This document shows positions 60,802 through 64,000 of a stretch of DNA of 64,000 nt, in pieces. Location of the stretch: NCBI RefSeq assembly GCF_001405015.1, contig NZ_CYZX01000016.1:19369-83368 (forward strand). The letters are read 5' to 3'. The DNA is from Clostridium disporicum. GTDB lineage: Bacteria > Bacillota > Clostridia > Clostridiales > Clostridiaceae. The position numbers and the translations under genes are program-made. Within the stretch, counting starts at the first letter, position 1, and the number at the start of each line of letters is the position of its first letter. The notes under the pieces are model-generated. The model saw nothing but the letters and a program-made list of their open reading frames with translations, searched no databases and was not told where the DNA came from.

Positions 60802-63339
60802 ATGAACTTAAACGAGGGAAAATTTATACATGTAGATATAAATAAAGAAATGAAAAAGTGCTACATCGATTATGCAATGAGCGTAATCGTTGGTCGTGCA
60901 CTTCCAGATGTAAGAGATGGACTTAAGCCAGTGCATAGAAGAATTCTTTATGCAATGCAAGAACTAGGATTAGAACCAAACAAAGGTTACAGAAAATGTG
61001 CCAGAATAGTTGGGGAAGTTTTAGGTAAGTACCATCCACATGGTGATTCATCTGTATATGATGCATTAGTAAGAATGGCTCAAGATTTCTCAATGAGATA
61101 CATGCTTGTAGACGGACACGGAAACTTTGGTTCTGTAGATGGAGATAGTGCAGCGGCAATGAGATATACAGAAGCAAAGATGAATAAAATCGCAGTAGAA
61201 ATGCTTAGAGATATTAATAAGAATACTGTAGATTTTATGCCAAACTTTGATGGTGAAGAACAAGAACCAGTAGTATTACCTTCAAGATATCCAAACCTTT
61301 TAGTTAATGGATCATCAGGTATAGCTGTTGGTATGGCAACAAATATTCCTCCTCATAATTTAGGAGAAATAATTGATGGAACAGTAATGCTAATAGATAA
61401 TCCAGAATCTACAGGATTAGAACTTATGACTTGTATCAAAGGACCTGACTTCCCAACTGGTGGAATAATAATGGGTAAAGCAGGTATAAGAGCAGCTTAT
61501 GAAACTGGTAAAGGTAAAATAGTTGTAAGAGCTAAGACTGACATTGAAGAGGAAAATGGAAGACACAGAATAGTAGTTACTGAAATTCCTTATCAAGTTA
61601 ATAAAGCAAAGCTAATAGAAAATATTGCTGATTTAGTTAAGGATAAAAAGATAGTTGGAATATCTGACTTAAGAGATGAATCTGATAGAGAAGGTATGAG
61701 AATAGTTATAGAATTAAAGAGAGATGCAAATCCAAGTGTAGTTCTAAACCTATTATTCAAACATACTAAAATGCAAGATACTTTTGGGGTAATAATGTTA
61801 GCATTAGTTAATAATGAACCTCAAGTATTAAATTTAAAGCAAATATTAAGCAATTATATAGAATTCCAAAAAGAAGTTGTAACAAGAAGAACTGTATTTG
61901 AACTTGAGAAAGCACAAGCGAGAGCACACATTCTTGAAGGTTTAAGAATTGCTTTAGATAATATTGATGAAGTTATAAGCATAATTAGAGGTTCAAAAAC
62001 TGGTGAAATAGCTAAAAATACTTTAATCGAAAGATTTGGATTATCAGAAAAGCAAGCTTTAGCAATCTTAGAAATGAGATTAAGAAGATTAACTGGTTTA
62101 GAAAGAGATAAAATAGAAGAAGAGTATGCTGAGCTAATGAAGCTTATAGATTATTTAAATTCAATCCTTGCTAGTGAAGAAAAATTATTAGGTGTAATTA
62201 AGGATGAATTATTAGAAATTAAGGCTAGATATAGTGATGAAAGAAGAACTCAAATAGAAAAAGTAGTTAATGATATTGATATCGAAGACTTAATTCAAGA
62301 AGAGGAAACAGTTATTACTTTAACTCACTCTGGATATATTAAGAGAATATCAGCTGATACTTATTCAGCTCAAAGAAGAGGGGGAAGAGGAATACAAGCA
62401 ATGTCTACTAAAGAAGATGACTTTGTAGAGCATGTACTTGTTACATCAACTCACTCAGATGTATTATTCTTTACTAATAGAGGTAGAGTGTATAAGAAGA
62501 GAGCATATGAGATACCTGATGCTGGAAGAACAGCTAAGGGTATAAACATAATAAATCTTATACAAATTGAGCAAGATGAAAGAATTGAAACTGTATTAAC
62601 TGTAAGGGATAATATAGTGGATGGATATCTATTCATGGCTACTAAGAAAGGTCTTGTTAAGAAGACTCCATTATCTGAATTTAAGAATTTAAGAAAAAGT
62701 GGACTTATAGCTATTAACTTAAGAGAAGGAGATGAACTTCTTAAGGTTAAGGTAACAAGAGGAGATGCAGATATAATAATAGTTTCTCAAGATGGTAATG
62801 CAATTAAGTTTAATGAAACAGATGTAAGACCAATGGGAAGAACTGCATCAGGTGTTAAGTCTATGAATTTAAGAGATGAAGATGTGGCAGTTTGTATGGA
62901 TATAGCTTCTGATGAAGAAGAATTACTAGTAATAAGTGAAAATGGGTATGGTAAGAGAACTCCATTAACAGAATATAAGAGACAAAATAGAGGTGGAGTT
63001 GGACTTATAACTTATAAGATAAGCGATAAAACTGGTAAAGTAGTTGGAGCAACTGTATGTAAAGAAGAAGATGAATTAATGCTTATAAATACAAGTGGTG
63101 TTGCTATAAGAATTAATGTATCAGATATATCAATAACAAGTAGAGCTACAATGGGTGTTAGATTAATGAGAACTGGTGAAGAAGAATCAATAGTTGCTAT
63201 TGCTAAAATTTCTAATACTGGTGAAGAAGAAAAAGATGAGCAACTTACTATAGATAATATAGCAGGTAATGAAGTTGCTGTAGAAGTAAAAGATAATAGT
63301 TTAGATAGATTATTAGAAGAAGCTGAAAAAGAAGAATAA
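60802..63339 (+). CDS. gyrA: DNA gyrase subunit A
   Basis: 845 aa. Winged-helix domain with catalytic Y122 in AAMRYTEAKM; the quinolone-determining region reads HPHGDSSVYD, with S83 and D87 as in susceptible strains (E. coli numbering coincides). The C-terminal pinwheel includes the GyrA box QRRGGRG that marks gyrase, not topo IV. Acidic tail. Terminator and rRNA operon follow. Confidence 0.98.
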   Translation: MNLNEGKFIHVDINKEMKKCYIDYAMSVIVGRALPDVRDGLKPVHRRILYAMQELGLEPNKGYRKCARIVGEVLGKYHPHGDSSVYDALVRMAQDFSMRYMLVDGHGNFGSVDGDSAAAMRYTEAKMNKIAVEMLRDINKNTVDFMPNFDGEEQEPVVLPSRYPNLLVNGSSGIAVGMATNIPPHNLGEIIDGTVMLIDNPESTGLELMTCIKGPDFPTGGIIMGKAGIRAAYETGKGKIVVRAKTDIEEENGRHRIVVTEIPYQVNKAKLIENIADLVKDKKIVGISDLRDESDREGMRIVIELKRDANPSVVLNLLFKHTKMQDTFGVIMLALVNNEPQVLNLKQILSNYIEFQKEVVTRRTVFELEKAQARAHILEGLRIALDNIDEVISIIRGSKTGEIAKNTLIERFGLSEKQALAILEMRLRRLTGLERDKIEEEYAELMKLIDYLNSILASEEKLLGVIKDELLEIKARYSDERRTQIEKVVNDIDIEDLIQEEETVITLTHSGYIKRISADTYSAQRRGGRGIQAMSTKEDDFVEHVLVTSTHSDVLFFTNRGRVYKKRAYEIPDAGRTAKGINIINLIQIEQDERIETVLTVRDNIVDGYLFMATKKGLVKKTPLSEFKNLRKSGLIAINLREGDELLKVKVTRGDADIIIVSQDGNAIKFNETDVRPMGRTASGVKSMNLRDEDVAVCMDIASDEEELLVISENGYGKRTPLTEYKRQNRGGVGLITYKISDKTGKVVGATVCKEEDELMLINTSGVAIRINVSDISITSRATMGVRLMRTGEEESIVAIAKISNTGEEEKDEQLTIDNIAGNEVAVEVKDNSLDRLLEEAEKEE

Positions 63340-63348
63340 AATATAGAT

Positions 63349-63384
63349 TAAAATGGAATCCTATAAAATATGGGGTTCCATTTT
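63349..63384 (+). terminator. Terminator of gyrB-gyrA
   Basis: AAAATGGAATCC / GGGTTCCATTTTT stem with a 9-10 nt loop, T-rich end. Confidence 0.85.
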
Positions 63385-63634
63385 TATTAAAAAACAAAAA
63401 TCCTATAAATGATTTAAGATAAAAAGACGAATATATATAACTAAATAGGCGAATTTCTTAGGAAATAAGGTAGATATAAGGGCAGAATTATAATAATAAT
63501 GATAAAAAAGATAATACTCTTATCCTGGTGTATCAATAATAGATAAATAGAGAGAAGCTAAGAAAATAGAAGTAATATTATAATAATTTCATAAAATGAA
63601 CATAAATAAACAAAATAAAGAGTATATCAGATGG

Positions 63635-63640
63635 TAAGAT
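63635..63640 (+). promoter_or_regulatory. Upstream promoter-like relic
   Basis: GGTAAGATAAATCTCGTCGC repeats the -10 and +1 region of the promoter at 63711, but no TTGACA is found 17 nt upstream. Probably a degenerate third promoter. Confidence 0.5.
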
Positions 63641-63687
63641 AAATCTCGTCGCTGATGCCGAAGAAACAAAAACACAAAAACAAAGTG

Positions 63688-63716
63688 TTGACAGTAAATC
63701 GGATAAGTGATAAGAT
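63688..63716 (+). promoter_or_regulatory. rRNA promoter P1
   Basis: TTGACA (63688-63693), 17-nt spacer, TAAGAT (63711-63716), followed by AAATCTCGTCGCTGA. Confidence 0.85.
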
Positions 63717-63765
63717 AAATCTCGTCGCTGAGGTAACGATGTGAAAAAAACTTTGAAAAAAGTTG

Positions 63766-63794
63766 TTGACATAAAGTTAAGTAAGTGATAAGAT
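63766..63794 (+). promoter_or_regulatory. rRNA promoter P2
   Basis: TTGACA (63766-63771), 17-nt spacer, TAAGAT (63789-63794), then AAGAAAGTCGCTTGAAGCG. The spacer ends in AAGTGA as in P1. Confidence 0.87.
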
Positions 63795-63823
63795 AAGAAA
63801 GTCGCTTGAAGCGATAACAAATA

Positions 63824-63836
63824 TGGTCTTTGAAAA
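63824..63836 (+). promoter_or_regulatory. boxA-like antitermination site
   Basis: TGGTCTTTGAAAA resembles the rrn boxA (TGCTCTTTGAAAA); expected to recruit Nus factors in the rRNA leader. Confidence 0.7.
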
Positions 63837-63930
63837 TTGAACAGAATATAGTTAAAATAAATCCAGCAATTCTTTTGAGAGTTTTTAAATTATTAAAGAC
63901 TCAAAGTAATTTGAGCAACAGATTAAACTT

Positions 63931-64000
63931 TTTATTGAGAGTTTGATCCTGGCTCAGGACGAACGCTGGCGGCATGCCTAACACATGCAAGTCGAGCGAG
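63931..64000 (+). rRNA. 16S ribosomal RNA, 5' end only
   Basis: Begins near TTTATTGAGAGTTTGATCCTGGC and continues through GACGAACGCTGGCGGCATGCC to CAAGTCGAGCGAG, where the window ends. Typical Clostridium 16S start; the exact mature 5' base is uncertain by a few nt. Confidence 0.95.

Larger units (their letters stand above)
63385..63930 (+). promoter_or_regulatory. rRNA operon upstream and leader region
   Basis: About 545 nt without a coding gene. 63385-63600 is A-rich and featureless; then come a promoter-like triplicate (63628-63820), the leader with a boxA, and a short hairpin (GAGTTTTTAAATT... with ...AAAGACTC, about 63879-63902) before 16S. Confidence 0.7.

Noticed and set aside
63578..63820. 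80-codon minus-strand frame before the 16S gene
   Set aside because: Covers the tandem rRNA promoters; the repeating peptide blocks simply mirror the duplicated promoter units.

Overview
The window reads as the chromosomal origin region of a low-GC, endospore-forming Clostridium (sensu stricto type). The evidence is AT-rich DNA with A/T-ending codons, the gene order rpmH-oriC-dnaA-dnaN-yaaA-recF-remB-gyrB-gyrA-16S rRNA, clostridial families (DUF4446, DUF951, DUF3343, LonC, YyaC spore protein) and a Clostridium-like 16S 5' end. Left of the origin the housekeeping genes lie mainly on the minus strand and right of it they are all on plus, as expected for replication away from oriC at about 54.0-56.0 kb.

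Layout. 0-2.6 kb: lgt (cut by the window edge), tadA, a long hairpin repeat and a CNNM/CorC transporter. 2.9-3.8 kb: DUF368 transporter. 3.8-9.5 kb: a minus-strand beta-glucoside locus (PTS IIC, GH1 6-phospho-beta-glucosidase, AraC regulator, ROK kinase, esterase) with a cre-like site. 9.7-16.7 kb: tRNA-Arg, a Stay-Green homologue, plsC, a DEAD-box helicase, small proteins and a BBE-type flavoprotein, with an 0.8-kb AT-rich gap. 16.8-21.5 kb: rlmH, hsp20, a LUD protein, a SEC-C protein, a 51-aa CxxH/CxxC protein, walJ and murA. 21.7-28.0 kb: two proteins that look like catalytically degenerate enzymes (2H phosphoesterase and dUTPase types), a DMT transporter, an S8 peptidase, an M23 peptidase and the primosome genes dnaD-dnaI. 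28.1-28.9 kb: eight tRNAs as a tandemly duplicated Glu-Val-Asp-Thr block. 29-32.5 kb: accessory genes and repeats.

32.6-40.3 kb: replication and translation genes (dnaB, lonC, rplI, gdpP, rpsR-ssb-rpsF with an S6:S18-type leader). 40.3-47.1 kb: mscS, a cysteine desulfurase-like enzyme, yyaC, DUF4446, and the segregation genes spo0J-soj and noc with two parS palindromes. 47.3-53.9 kb: rsmG-mnmG-mnmE and jag-yidC-yidD-rnpA-rpmH. 54-64 kb: bipartite oriC, dnaA through gyrA, then tandem rRNA promoters and the first 70 nt of 16S rRNA.

Most of the window is conserved core chromosome. I did not find a convincing new multi-gene system. The less ordinary content is the non-coding structure (two families of inverted-repeat elements, a 70-bp structured tandem repeat, an oriC unwinding module with DnaA-trios) and a few divergent proteins (the Stay-Green homologue, degenerate 2H and dUTPase/MazG-like proteins, and a BBE enzyme lacking both covalent-flavin residues). 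Function calls rest on recognisable motifs and gene context read by eye; no database search was run.
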